From: UBA1573 sp016794285
GTDB lineage: Bacteria > Pseudomonadota > Alphaproteobacteria > Micavibrionales > Micavibrionaceae
Length of the DNA stretch: 11,796 nt
Reading direction: 5' to 3'
Assembly: GCA_016794285.1 (NCBI GenBank)
Contig: JAEUKO010000058.1
Coordinates: 1 to 11,796 of the forward strand
Shown: positions 6,406 through 11,796 of the stretch, piece after piece
How positions within the stretch are numbered: the first letter of the stretch is position 1
Layout of the letters: every line of letters starts with the position of its first letter
Program-made: the position numbers and the translations under genes
The notes under the pieces: generated by a model
The model's input: the letters and a program-made list of their open reading frames with translations, nothing else
Database searches by the model: none
What the model was told of the DNA's origin: nothing

Positions 6406-7302
6406 TTAAAAATCTGTCCTTTTGATCTGGTCCAGAATGAAATCGCGGAAGATCGAGATACGTTTTGAATGTCGCCTCTCCTCTGGGTACACGAAGTACA
6501 TATCAACGCTGTCGGGTTCTATATTGGGAAGGATTGTCTCAATCTCAGGGGAATTCTGGACCATAAAAAGAGGGAGAACGCCAATGCCAGCGCCGCTGCG
6601 GATGGCTTGGTGAATTGTTGAAACAGAGTTCATAAGCAAGAGATTGGAGTTTTTGGTCCGGTTAATATGGGCCTTGGTGAAGAGCCAGTTTGGATTTTGG
6701 TAGGGCACTAGAATATTATCGGGGTAGCCAATCAGGGTATGATCTTTTAGCTGTCCCAGACTTGTTGGGGTTCCGCGTTCGGCTAGGTAAGATTTACTGG
6801 CGCATACAACAAAGCGAAGCGTGGCCAAATGCCGGTGAATCAAGTCCGGTTGGTCAGGCTTATAAAGCCGGATGGCGGCATCGGCTTCCCTCATTCCCAG
6901 ATTGAAAATTCTGTCATCCAGCAGAATTGACATTTGAATATCGGGGTACTGTGTCCTGAAGGCTGGAAGGCGGGAAGCCAGCCAGTGTGTGCCAACGAAT
7001 TCAGCAAGGGTCAAGGTGAGTTCCCCTTCAGACTGGTTTTTGGTGTCGCTCAACTGGCCTTCGATCATGACCATTTTGCTGAAAATTTCAGTCGAAGCCT
7101 TGTGCAACATTTCCCCTTGTTCGGTGAGGATCAGGCCCCGCGCATGACGGTGAAAAAGGGGGATACCAAGACCTTCTTCAAAGGAACTGATATGACGGGA
7201 AACTGCAGATTGAGACAGCCCCAAAGACTCGCCAGCATGGGTAAAGCTTCCTGCTTCGGCAACCATGTGAAAAATGCGTAGTTTGTCCCAATCCATTGCC
7301 AT
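6406..7302 (-). CDS. LysR-family transcriptional regulator (trxB-linked)
   Basis: A 298-residue LysR-type regulator. The winged helix-turn-helix occupies about residues 5-62 (MDWDKLRIFHMVAEAGSFTH, then LGLSQSAVSRHISSFEEGLG and LFHRHARGLILTEQGE), followed by the linker helix and a two-lobed effector-binding domain (about 90-295). The start is set at ATG 7302, 10 bases after the trxB stop; ATG 7296 two codons later is equally likely because MDWDKLR is the usual family start. An upstream in-frame extension would overlap trxB and is not family-like. The tight spacing says it is co-transcribed with trxB, which is consistent with a role in redox-related control, but the ligand and targets are unknown. 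The downstream terminator at 6245-6270 probably ends this transcript too. Confidence 0.93.
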   Translation of the reverse strand: MAMDWDKLRIFHMVAEAGSFTHAGESLGLSQSAVSRHISSFEEGLGIPLFHRHARGLILTEQGEMLHKASTEIFSKMVMIEGQLSDTKNQSEGELTLTLAEFVGTHWLASRLPAFRTQYPDIQMSILLDDRIFNLGMREADAAIRLYKPDQPDLIHRHLATLRFVVCASKSYLAERGTPTSLGQLKDHTLIGYPDNILVPYQNPNWLFTKAHINRTKNSNLLLMNSVSTIHQAIRSGAGIGVLPLFMVQNSPEIETILPNIEPDSVDMYFVYPEERRHSKRISIFRDFILDQIKRTDF

Positions 7303-7312
7303 GTGTTTTTGC

Positions 7313-8275
7313 CTAGTCGTGCTGGGCCAAGAATCGGTCGGCTTCAAGCGCGGCCATGCAGCCCATACCTGCTGCTGTGACAGCTTGGCGGTACACCTTG
7401 TCCTTTACATCTCCGGCAGCAAAGACTCCAGCCACAGATGTGGCCGTTGAATCCGGTGCGGTCAAGATGTAACCGTTTTCATCCATCTTGATTTGCCCCT
7501 TGAATAGTTCAGTTGCTGGATCGTGGCCAATGGCTACGAAAACCCCATCCACAGCAAGATCAGATAGGTTCCCTGATTTGAGGTTTTTAAGTTTGAGTCC
7601 GGTTACGCCAATTGGTCCTGTCGTGCTACCAGGCAAATTCCCCATAATTTCTTCAACACCACTATCCCAGATCACGTTGATTTTTGGGTTGGCAAACAGC
7701 CGATCTTGACCAATTTTTTCGGCTCTGAACGTATCGCGGCGGTGAATGACGGTGACTTTGCTTGCGAATTGGGAGAGAAACAAAGCTTCCTCCACCGCTG
7801 AATTTCCTCCTCCGATAACGGCAACGTCTTTGCCGCGAAAAAAGAATCCATCGCATGTTGCGCAAGCGGACACGCCATAGCCGCGGTAGGTGACTTCCGA
7901 AGGAAGACCCAGCCAACGGGCTTTGGCACCTGTGCAGATCACAACCGTATCGGCTGAGTAGGTCGTTCCGCTATCTCCTGTTGCGGTGAAGGGGCGGGCT
8001 GAAAAATCTACCTTCACAATCAGGTCACTGATGAGCCTCGTTCCAACGTGTTCCGCTTGTGCCCGCATTTGCTCCATCAACCAAGGACCTTGGACGGGAG
8101 CGGCAAAGCCCGGGTAATTCTCGACATCAGTCGTGATGGTTAGCTGCCCTCCGACTTCCATCCCCGTTACCAGTACGGGGGAGAGATTGGCCCGAGCTGC
8201 ATAAATGGCAGCGGTGTATCCGGCAGGTCCAGAGCCGATAATAAGGACTTTGGTTGTGATATGTTCTTTTGTCAT
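7313..8275 (-). CDS. trxB: Thioredoxin reductase (NADPH), FAD flavoprotein
   Basis: Reduces thioredoxin with NADPH through FAD and a redox disulphide. At 320 residues it has the normal low-molecular-weight bacterial length. Motifs: FAD-binding GSGPAG (14-19), the central ATG-like VVICTGA segment (111-117), the redox-active C138-A-T-C141 (ACATCDGFF), NADPH-binding GGGNSA (155-160), HRRDTFRA, and the C-terminal FAD motif GVFAAGDVKD. All active residues are present. The ATG at 8275 has no recognisable Shine-Dalgarno, and a promoter-like pair ends only a few bases before it, so the message may be nearly leaderless. It follows the ELM1 gene by 42 bases and precedes lysR by 10, so a transcript covering all three is also possible. 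Confidence 0.97.
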   Translation of the reverse strand: MTKEHITTKVLIIGSGPAGYTAAIYAARANLSPVLVTGMEVGGQLTITTDVENYPGFAAPVQGPWLMEQMRAQAEHVGTRLISDLIVKVDFSARPFTATGDSGTTYSADTVVICTGAKARWLGLPSEVTYRGYGVSACATCDGFFFRGKDVAVIGGGNSAVEEALFLSQFASKVTVIHRRDTFRAEKIGQDRLFANPKINVIWDSGVEEIMGNLPGSTTGPIGVTGLKLKNLKSGNLSDLAVDGVFVAIGHDPATELFKGQIKMDENGYILTAPDSTATSVAGVFAAGDVKDKVYRQAVTAAGMGCMAALEADRFLAQHD

Positions 8276-8284
8276 GATAGGTTT

Positions 8285-8313
8285 GATGTAACGCCCTGAA
8301 GGGCGAAGGTAAA
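8285..8313 (-). promoter_or_regulatory. Possible trxB promoter with a palindrome in the spacer
   Basis: On the - strand, TTTACC (8313-8308) and TACATC (8290-8285) are 17 bases apart. The spacer holds the palindrome CGCCCTTCAGGGCG (8305-8292). Transcription would start about 8278, almost on the trxB ATG. The palindrome has no T run after it, so it is not a terminator; it could be an operator. The evidence is weak. Confidence 0.3.
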
Positions 8314-8317
8314 GAGG

Positions 8318-9286
8318 TTAATTGGGAAACAAACCGCTTTTCCGCCTAATTTCGTCTGCAATGCGCTCTGAATCCTGCAAGCGGGGATAGGTCCAGTCTT
8401 CAAGCATTCCGGTAAAATTCCGTACGATTCCAGCCTTTTTGAGGTTCTCAATCAGTCCAGCCTGTCGTTTCGAAAGCCCAGCCATAGGAAGAACGTAAAC
8501 GGGCTTTCCGGTTGTGGCGGCATCGGAAATCATGGAAGTGCTATCTCCTGTTACCAGAATAAAGTCAGCAAAGGCCAGAAACCCAAGATAGGGGTTGGTG
8601 TCGCCGCCGTTCCAAAAATACCCGTTTGGTGTGGAAAGATGTTGACGGAGGCTTTCCTCATTTTCACGCCCTGTCCGGCGAGATGTGGTAATCATGAGCC
8701 CTACGCCCTGATGGACCAGAGGTGACAGGAGGCTGGCGAGGGAATTTGCTTCCTCTTGCGTAAAGTGATGCGTTTTTGTACTTCCGCCAATCAGAACGGC
8801 TACGCGTGGGGAACTGACGCGTGTAAGAATTTCGGAAAAATCCCGCATAGCCTGAGATAAACGGGCGGAGGTGATGCGGTTAGGAGTCGCCTGTGTTACC
8901 AGCACATTTTCACCGCGAGCAGGATCATGGGCTGGAACGGCGACAAGGTCAAAATTCTTCAGGGAGTATCGCGGGTCTTGGATTTGGACTGTAAAAGTCT
9001 TTCCCCTACTTGCCTTTTTGATATAACGCGAGGCAGAGATGCTTTTGCGGCCTGACGCAATCAAAAGATCTGGCCAAGGTCCGCAAAGCGGAGGGTCAAA
9101 ACTGGTCCCTCTCTCAAATCCAAGATAGGGGGAGAGGAGTTTCCACGGCTGCTTCAAAGAAACGCGTAGGACGAGCGGAGTAACCCCCAGCGCATCGGCA
9201 ACTCCCAGACACTGGTTTTCCGTTCCGGCCATTCCTTCGGTAATAATCCATGTCAGAGGGAGAGAAAAACGTGAGTTTTCTGCCAT
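8318..9286 (-). CDS. ELM1-family (DUF1022) protein
   Basis: A 322-residue protein of the mitochondrial-fission ELM1 family, common in alphaproteobacteria. The family name comes from a plant protein that recruits a dynamin to mitochondria; the bacterial role is not established, and the fold resembles GT-B glycosyltransferases. Visible motifs: N-terminal WIITEGMAGTENQCLGVADALG (13-34), GRKSISASRYIKK (79-91), VQIQDPR (100-106), GGSTKTHHFT (167-176), TTSRRT (200-205) and TGDSTSMISDAATTGKPVYVLP (246-267). The last resembles the donor-binding segment of GT-B enzymes, so a role with a nucleotide sugar is possible but inferred. There is no signal peptide. The ATG follows AGG four bases upstream and a good - strand promoter. 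It is divergent from the Lrp-type regulator. Confidence 0.88.
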   Translation of the reverse strand: MAENSRFSLPLTWIITEGMAGTENQCLGVADALGVTPLVLRVSLKQPWKLLSPYLGFERGTSFDPPLCGPWPDLLIASGRKSISASRYIKKASRGKTFTVQIQDPRYSLKNFDLVAVPAHDPARGENVLVTQATPNRITSARLSQAMRDFSEILTRVSSPRVAVLIGGSTKTHHFTQEEANSLASLLSPLVHQGVGLMITTSRRTGRENEESLRQHLSTPNGYFWNGGDTNPYLGFLAFADFILVTGDSTSMISDAATTGKPVYVLPMAGLSKRQAGLIENLKKAGIVRNFTGMLEDWTYPRLQDSERIADEIRRKSGLFPN

Positions 9287-9323
9287 TTAGCCTGCGAATC
9301 CTGATTGGGTATATTCTGTTAAA

Positions 9324-9352
9324 ATTATAAAACCCCTTGCTCTCAGCGTCAT
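9324..9352 (-). promoter_or_regulatory. Promoter of the ELM1-family gene
   Basis: On the - strand, ATGACG (9352-9347), a 17-base spacer, and a perfect TATAAT (9329-9324). The predicted start near 9317 leaves a leader of about 30 bases. It interleaves with the + strand promoter of the Lrp-type gene. Confidence 0.6.
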
Positions 9353-9365
9353 CTCAACTTATACC
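9337..9365 (+). promoter_or_regulatory. Likely promoter of the Lrp/AsnC-type regulator
   Basis: TTGCTC (9337-9342) and TATACC (9360-9365) are 17 bases apart, with a predicted start near 9372, about 36 bases before the ATG at 9408. The opposing promoter's -35 box lies inside this spacer. Lrp-type proteins often control their own and divergent genes, so this 121-base gap is a natural place for an operator. Confidence 0.45.
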
Positions 9366-9407
9366 AACGCAAGGCCCAAAAAGACAACCCAAGAATATTT
9401 GAGTACG

Positions 9408-9908
9408 ATGAGTAACACCGAGAACAAATCTCCCGCACGAATCAAACTGGATCGGATTGATCGCCGCATTATCAGCGACTTACAAAATGACGGCCGCATG
9501 ACCAATGTTGACTTGGCCAAGCGGGCAGGAATTTCAGCCCCGCCTTGTCTGCGCCGTGTTCGTAATCTTGAAGAGATGGGCCTCATCAAGAGTTACCATG
9601 CGCGGGTCGATGCTGCTGCTTTGGGTTTTCCCGTCACAGTTTTTACGGCCGTCAAACTTGCCGCAGTTGGTGAGGGTGAGCTTAAAAAATTTGAAGAATG
9701 GCTCGAAAAATGGCCGATGGTTCGCGAGGCCTATATGATGACGGGTGACAATGACTTTTTGCTCAAAATCGTTGCTCGTGATTGGGACGACTATCAAACA
9801 TTTTTGACCCAACATCTGGTCAACAGTCCCAATGTTGTCGCTGTTAAATCATCTCTCTCGATCAAGGTGAGTAAATTGAAAGCGGGCGTTCCAATTTCTA
9901 CGGAATAG
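9408..9908 (+). CDS. Lrp/AsnC-family transcriptional regulator
   Basis: A 166-residue regulator. It has an N-terminal helix-turn-helix (about 15-60: LDRIDRRIISDLQNDGR, then LAKRAGISAPPCLRRVRNLEEMGLI) and a C-terminal RAM ligand-binding and oligomerisation domain (about 65-155), including the glycine-containing turn MMTGDNDFLLKIVARD. Family members bind DNA as octamers and sense amino acids; the ligand here is unknown. The ATG at 9408 is preferred over TTG 9399 three codons earlier; neither has a good Shine-Dalgarno. It is divergent from the ELM1 gene and convergent with greA, sharing a bidirectional terminator, so it is a single-gene transcript. Length and domain order are normal. Confidence 0.93.
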   Translation: MSNTENKSPARIKLDRIDRRIISDLQNDGRMTNVDLAKRAGISAPPCLRRVRNLEEMGLIKSYHARVDAAALGFPVTVFTAVKLAAVGEGELKKFEEWLEKWPMVREAYMMTGDNDFLLKIVARDWDDYQTFLTQHLVNSPNVVAVKSSLSIKVSKLKAGVPISTE

Positions 9909-9911
9909 AAC

Positions 9912-9939
9912 AAAACCCCTCTGAAGTGAGGGGTTTTTT
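9912..9939. terminator. Bidirectional Rho-independent terminator between the Lrp-type gene and greA
   Basis: AAAACCCCTC (9912-9921) and GAGGGGTTTT (9928-9937) pair around a 6-base loop. Six T follow on the + strand (9934-9939) and four on the - strand. It serves both convergent genes. Confidence 0.92.
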
Positions 9940-9960
9940 ACAGGGACAATTTCTTTCTAT

Positions 9961-10434
9961 TTATTTGTACATCACCATCAGAATTTCATAGTGGCGGCGG
10001 CCTTTGGGCGTTGCAACCTCGACCACATCCCCAACGGATTTTCCGATTAAGGCCCTTGCAATAGGGGCGGTGATCGAAATTTTTCCGTTATCGGCATTCG
10101 ATTCATAGGGACCAACGATTTGGAGTTTTAGCTCTTCGTCATCTTCCTCGTCCACAATCACCACCGTTGCCCCGAATTTGACAACGTCACCGGAGAGAGC
10201 ATTGATGTCAATAATCTGGGCTTTGGAAATGACAGCTTCAAGTTCTTGAAGTCGGCCTTCTATAAAGCTCTGACGCTCTCTGGCTGCGTGATACTCTGCG
10301 TTTTCTGAGAGGTCACCATGGGCCCGTGCTTCGGCAATCGCTGCAATCACAGCAGGCCGTTCAACCGATTTCAGGTTTTTGAGCTCTTTCTCAAGAGCTG
10401 TATGACCTTCTTTGGTCATCGGAACTTTATCCAT
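9961..10434 (-). CDS. greA: Transcript cleavage factor GreA
   Basis: GreA enters the secondary channel of RNA polymerase and stimulates cleavage of backtracked RNA. At 157 residues it has the standard length. The N-terminal coiled coil (about 1-75) carries the catalytic tip GDLSENAEYHAARE (40-53), with the essential D41 and E44 present. The C-terminal FKBP-like domain ends with TAPIARALIGKSVGDVVEV and RRHYEILMV. The start is ATG 10434, preceded by AGAGGA at 10448-10443, eight bases away; the open frame upstream to 10518 runs through the promoter and leader and is not part of the protein. It has its own promoter at 10490-10518 and a leader hairpin, and ends at the shared terminator. Confidence 0.97.
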   Translation of the reverse strand: MDKVPMTKEGHTALEKELKNLKSVERPAVIAAIAEARAHGDLSENAEYHAARERQSFIEGRLQELEAVISKAQIIDINALSGDVVKFGATVVIVDEEDDEELKLQIVGPYESNADNGKISITAPIARALIGKSVGDVVEVATPKGRRHYEILMVMYK

Positions 10435-10463
10435 AGAAGAAATCCTCTGCTTAACAAAACGAA

Positions 10464-10480
10464 CCCGCCAACAAGGCGGG
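10464..10480 (-). promoter_or_regulatory. GC-rich hairpin at the 5' end of the greA leader
   Basis: CCCGCC and GGCGGG form a perfect 6-bp stem around TTGTT, followed on the - strand by TTCGTTTTG. Given the promoter upstream, the stem would begin about four bases after the transcript start. It could be a weak attenuator, a 5' stabilising element, or a terminator for read-through from smpB. The T run is interrupted, so termination would be partial. Confidence 0.55.
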
Positions 10481-10489
10481 AATCGGGCA

Positions 10490-10518
10490 AGGTTACCCAG
10501 TTTAGAGAAAAAGGTCAA
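10490..10518 (-). promoter_or_regulatory. Promoter of greA
   Basis: On the - strand, TTGACC (10518-10513), a 17-base spacer, and TAACCT (10495-10490). The start is predicted at 10484 or 10483, giving a leader of about 50 bases. The -35 box is nearly consensus; the -10 is weaker. Confidence 0.6.
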
Positions 10519-10553
10519 TTCCGCTCAAAATTTTTCATAGAAACAGGGGGAGG

Positions 10554-11042
10554 CTACTCCCCGCGCAGAATGCGGGTTTTGCTGCGGTTCCAATCCCGTT
10601 CTTTGGTGGTTTCGCGCTTGTCGTGAAGTTGTTTTCCCTTGGCGAGGGCAATTTCGACTTTGGCAATTCCGCGACTGTTGAAGAAAAGGCGGACAGGGAC
10701 AATAGTAAATCCTTGCTGGCGCGAGGCTCCGAGCAGTTTGGAAATTTGCCGTTGGTGGAGGAGAAGTTTTCTTTGTCGGCGGGGTTCATGTTGAAGATGA
10801 GCTCCCGCTGGACCATAGGGGGCGATGTAGGAATTATGCAGCCAAATCTCCCCCCCTTTTTCTACGGCGAAGGATTCGTTTAGGGAACATTGCCCGTGGC
10901 GCAGAGATTTGACTTCTGTTCCATTGAGTAAAATTCCCGCCTCGATTTTATCTTCGAGAAAATAGTCAAATCGCGCACGCCGATTTTCAGCCACTGTGTG
11001 GTTGATCGAAATGAGAGGTTTCTGTTTTGGGTCCTTAGCCAT
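10554..11042 (-). CDS. smpB: tmRNA-binding protein SmpB
   Basis: SmpB binds tmRNA and delivers it to stalled ribosomes for trans-translation. At 162 residues it has the usual length. The oligonucleotide-binding core is clear: NRRARFDYFLEDKIEAGI, the hallmark GTEVKSLRHGQCSLNESFA, then YIAPYGPAGAHLQHEPRRQRKLLL and GFTIVPVRLFF. The C-terminal basic tail (KGKQLHDKRETTKERDWNRS, then KTRILRGE), which reads the empty A-site, is complete. ATG 11042 overlaps the dapA stop by 8 bases, which suggests translational coupling; an in-frame ATG at 11075 lies inside dapA and is not family-like. The tmRNA gene itself is not in the window. No strong terminator follows. Confidence 0.97.
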   Translation of the reverse strand: MAKDPKQKPLISINHTVAENRRARFDYFLEDKIEAGILLNGTEVKSLRHGQCSLNESFAVEKGGEIWLHNSYIAPYGPAGAHLQHEPRRQRKLLLHQRQISKLLGASRQQGFTIVPVRLFFNSRGIAKVEIALAKGKQLHDKRETTKERDWNRSKTRILRGE

Positions 11043-11794
11043 GATGACGGAGTTTGTCAGGTCCGGCGTTTTCAATCAAGCCCACATCTGCAAGGGCACT
11101 ATCAACGGCGCGGCGAGCCGATTCCGAGGCAGGAACGAGCGGCAGACGAACCTCATCGCGGCATAGGCCGAGACGGCTAGCTGCATATTTGACTGGAGCC
11201 GGAGACGTTTCTACAAATAAGGCCTTATGCAGAGGGGCAAGGCGCGTTTGCAGAGCGTGAAATGTTTCGAGGTCTTTGTTCTTCCATGCGGTTTGAACAT
11301 TTGCGCATAGGGCAGGGGCGACATTGGCGGTCACCGAAATGCAGCCATCAGCTCCTTGGGCCAGATACGCACCTGCTAGAGCATCCTCGCCTGAGAAAAC
11401 CAAAAACCCAGCTTTGCTTCGTGATTTGATGAGAGTTGTTCGCGAGGTATCAAGGGTGGCATCTTTGAGTCCGACAATGCGGGGCAGCTCGGCCAAGNNN
11501 NNNNNNNCGCACGACACTATCCACAGAAATTTCAACGCCGCACCGCCCGGGGACATTGTAAAGGACAAGGGGAATATCCGTTGAATCGTGAATGGCTTTG
11601 TAATGGGAAAACAGCCCTTCTTGGGTTGGTTTGTTATAGTAGGGGGCAACGATAAGTGCGCCATCCGCTCCGCAACTGCGGGCAAGTTGAGTGGTTATGA
11701 CAGCTTTGCGGGTTGAATTTGAACCCGTTCCAGCAATCACGGGAATGCGCCCCTTGACTACTTGAATGCATCGTTCAAAAATGTATTTTGTTTC
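11035..11794 (-). CDS. dapA: 4-hydroxy-tetrahydrodipicolinate synthase (5' end outside window; interrupted by assembly gap)
   Basis: DapA condenses pyruvate with aspartate semialdehyde in the first committed step to lysine and meso-diaminopimelate. About 249 residues are visible; the usual length is near 290, so some 40 N-terminal residues, including the active-site TT pair, lie beyond the right edge. Seen: PVIAGTGSNST, the interdigitating tyrosine in APYYNKPTQEGL, the catalytic Tyr and Arg in LVLYNVPGRCG, the Schiff-base Lys in IVGLKDAT, and GADGCISVTANVAP. A run of ten N shifts the frame between DSVV and LAELP. Joining the flanks directly restores an unbroken frame with an Arg codon at the junction, so I treat the gene as intact. 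It overlaps smpB by 8 bases. Confidence 0.95.
11498..11507. other. Assembly gap (10 N) inside dapA
   Basis: Ten unknown bases of arbitrary-looking length. The dapA frame is broken with them counted and restored without them, so the true gap is probably zero or a multiple of three. Confidence 0.98.
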
Positions 11795-11796
11795 AT

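Noticed and set aside
8292..8305. Terminator between the ELM1 gene and trxB
   Set aside because: The palindrome is short and not followed by a T run on either strand.
11035..11796. dapA as a frameshifted pseudogene
   Set aside because: The break coincides exactly with the N run and disappears when the flanks are joined.

Overview
This window looks like the chromosome of an alphaproteobacterium of moderate G+C, probably Rhodospirillales-like or a relative. The clues are the gene content (an ELM1-family protein, trxB followed directly by a LysR gene starting MDWDKLRIFH, dapA overlapping smpB) and the many non-E. coli-like promoters. A 10-base run of N inside dapA shows that it is a draft or metagenome assembly. 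I see no insertion sequence, prophage, tRNA, rRNA or CRISPR array.

Left part, + strand (2-3807): the 3' third of mfd (transcription-repair coupling), a small lysine-rich protein of unknown function (1024-1437), an AmgK-like sugar kinase of the aminoglycoside-phosphotransferase fold 10 bases further on, then a class I aspartate aminotransferase with its own ribosome binding site. Facing it on the - strand are two patatin-like lipases in tandem (4928-6199, then 3759-4853). They share a fold and catalytic layout, but the downstream one has altered motifs around its catalytic Asp and oxyanion loop. Its 3' end overlaps the 3' end of the aminotransferase by 49 bases.

Middle part, - strand (6200-9286): an ELM1-family protein, thioredoxin reductase (trxB) and a LysR regulator read right to left. 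Between lysR and the patatins lies a non-coding stretch that folds, on the - strand, into three consecutive hairpins ending in a strong intrinsic terminator. A promoter-like pair sits so that transcription would begin exactly at the first hairpin. An unpaired CCUCCC (anti-Shine-Dalgarno) stretch precedes the terminator. I call this a probable trans-acting small RNA of about 85 nt, and it is the most interesting item in the window.

Right part (9337-11796): an Lrp/AsnC regulator on +, divergent from the ELM1 gene through overlapping promoters, ends at a bidirectional terminator shared with greA on -. Upstream of greA are smpB and dapA, overlapping by 8 bases. greA has a good promoter of its own and a GC-rich hairpin at the very start of its leader. 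Removing the N run from dapA joins the two halves in frame, so the gene is very probably intact.

Most genes are housekeeping: DNA repair, transcript cleavage, ribosome rescue, lysine and cell-wall precursor synthesis, and thiol redox. The accessory material is the patatin pair and the small RNA.
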